A stretch of DNA of 55,046 nt from Catenovulum agarivorans DS-2. GTDB lineage: Bacteria; Pseudomonadota; Gammaproteobacteria; Enterobacterales; Alteromonadaceae. The stretch covers positions 1 to 55,046 of the forward strand of contig NZ_ARZY01000031.1 of the NCBI RefSeq assembly GCF_000568405.1, written 5' to 3'. The first letter of the stretch is position 1; each line of letters starts with the position of its first letter. Positions 54,974 through 55,046 of the stretch are shown here, piece after piece. Under the pieces are notes generated by a model. It had not been told where the DNA came from. It ran no database searches and saw nothing but the letters and a program-made list of their open reading frames with translations. The position numbers and the translations under genes are program-made.

Positions 54974-55046
54974 ATGACCATGGATTTATCAAGCTTAAAA
55001 CCCGAGCAATTACGTGCCATTAACAACGTTATCGGCCGGGTAAGTT
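54974..55046 (+). CDS. Start of next defence-operon gene (cut by window end)
   Basis: ATG at 54974 with AAGGAT about 8 bases upstream. Only 24 residues are visible (LKPEQLRAINNVIG...). The position after a Mod-type methylase is that of a restriction or accessory subunit; the visible part is too short to name. Confidence 0.6.
   Translation, partial: MTMDLSSLKPEQLRAINNVIGRVS

Noticed and set aside
47170-55046. Identification of the operon as DISARM or BREX
   Set aside because: The SNF2 helicase is distantly DrmD-like, but DrmA, DrmB and DrmC are absent from the visible part, as are PglZ, BrxC and PglX. The methylase is type III-like.

Overview
The window looks like a chromosomal segment of a marine gammaproteobacterium of the order Alteromonadales (AT-rich, Catenovulum/Alteromonas-like). 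This rests on the gene order rpsT-murJ-ribF-ileS-lspA-fkpB-ispH, a PilVWXY1-E minor pilin operon with a TapY2-like gene, gltX flanked by tRNA-Ala(GGC) and tRNA-Val(UAC) genes, and several c-di-GMP enzymes. Placement below order level is a guess.

Layout. 1-16 kb carries signalling and envelope genes: the end of a periplasmic solute-binding protein coupled to a hybrid histidine kinase, an EAL phosphodiesterase, a three-gene minus-strand operon (retropepsin-like lipoprotein, 7TM inactive-transglutaminase protein, ATP-grasp ligase), a bifunctional ornithine-lipid synthase (OlsF type) with an LpxH-like phosphoesterase, an M28-family protein that has lost its catalytic Glu pair, and a 7TM-PAS-GAF-GGDEF-EAL protein. 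16-24 kb is a housekeeping block. 24-32 kb encodes type IV pilus minor pilins and PilY1, followed by two convergent paralogous FimT/GspH pseudopilins. 32-35.7 kb is a translation block: five tRNA-Glu, one tRNA-Ala, gltX, three tRNA-Val, a cluster of DnaA-box-like 9-mers, an RDD membrane protein and a tRNA-Leu(CAA).

From the tRNA-Leu to the right edge the window is accessory DNA, probably a genomic island or stacked islands. It holds a remnant of a small replicon (inovirus Gp2/YagK-like protein), a lone flagellin, a truncated DarG-like macrodomain with an XRE regulator, an orphan AbiEi-type antitoxin, a complete HI1419/HI1420-type toxin-antitoxin pair, a LuxR-type regulator, a short tyrosine recombinase, a RadC/DUF2787/AlpA module, and a defence operon that runs off the window. 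That operon is an excisionase-like HTH protein, an SNF2 helicase, an Abi_2/AbiF HEPN protein with its own promoter and a structured leader, an AIPR protein with a nuclease-like D...QxK motif, a type III-like adenine methyltransferase, and the start of one more gene.

How parts work together. The defence operon looks composite: a methyltransferase/SNF2 restriction-like backbone with an AbiF-type abortive-infection module and an AIPR nuclease inserted between helicase and methylase. This is the best candidate for an under-described system. The second most interesting signal is the DnaA-box array downstream of the tRNA-Val operon. All calls come from reading the sequence; no database search was run.
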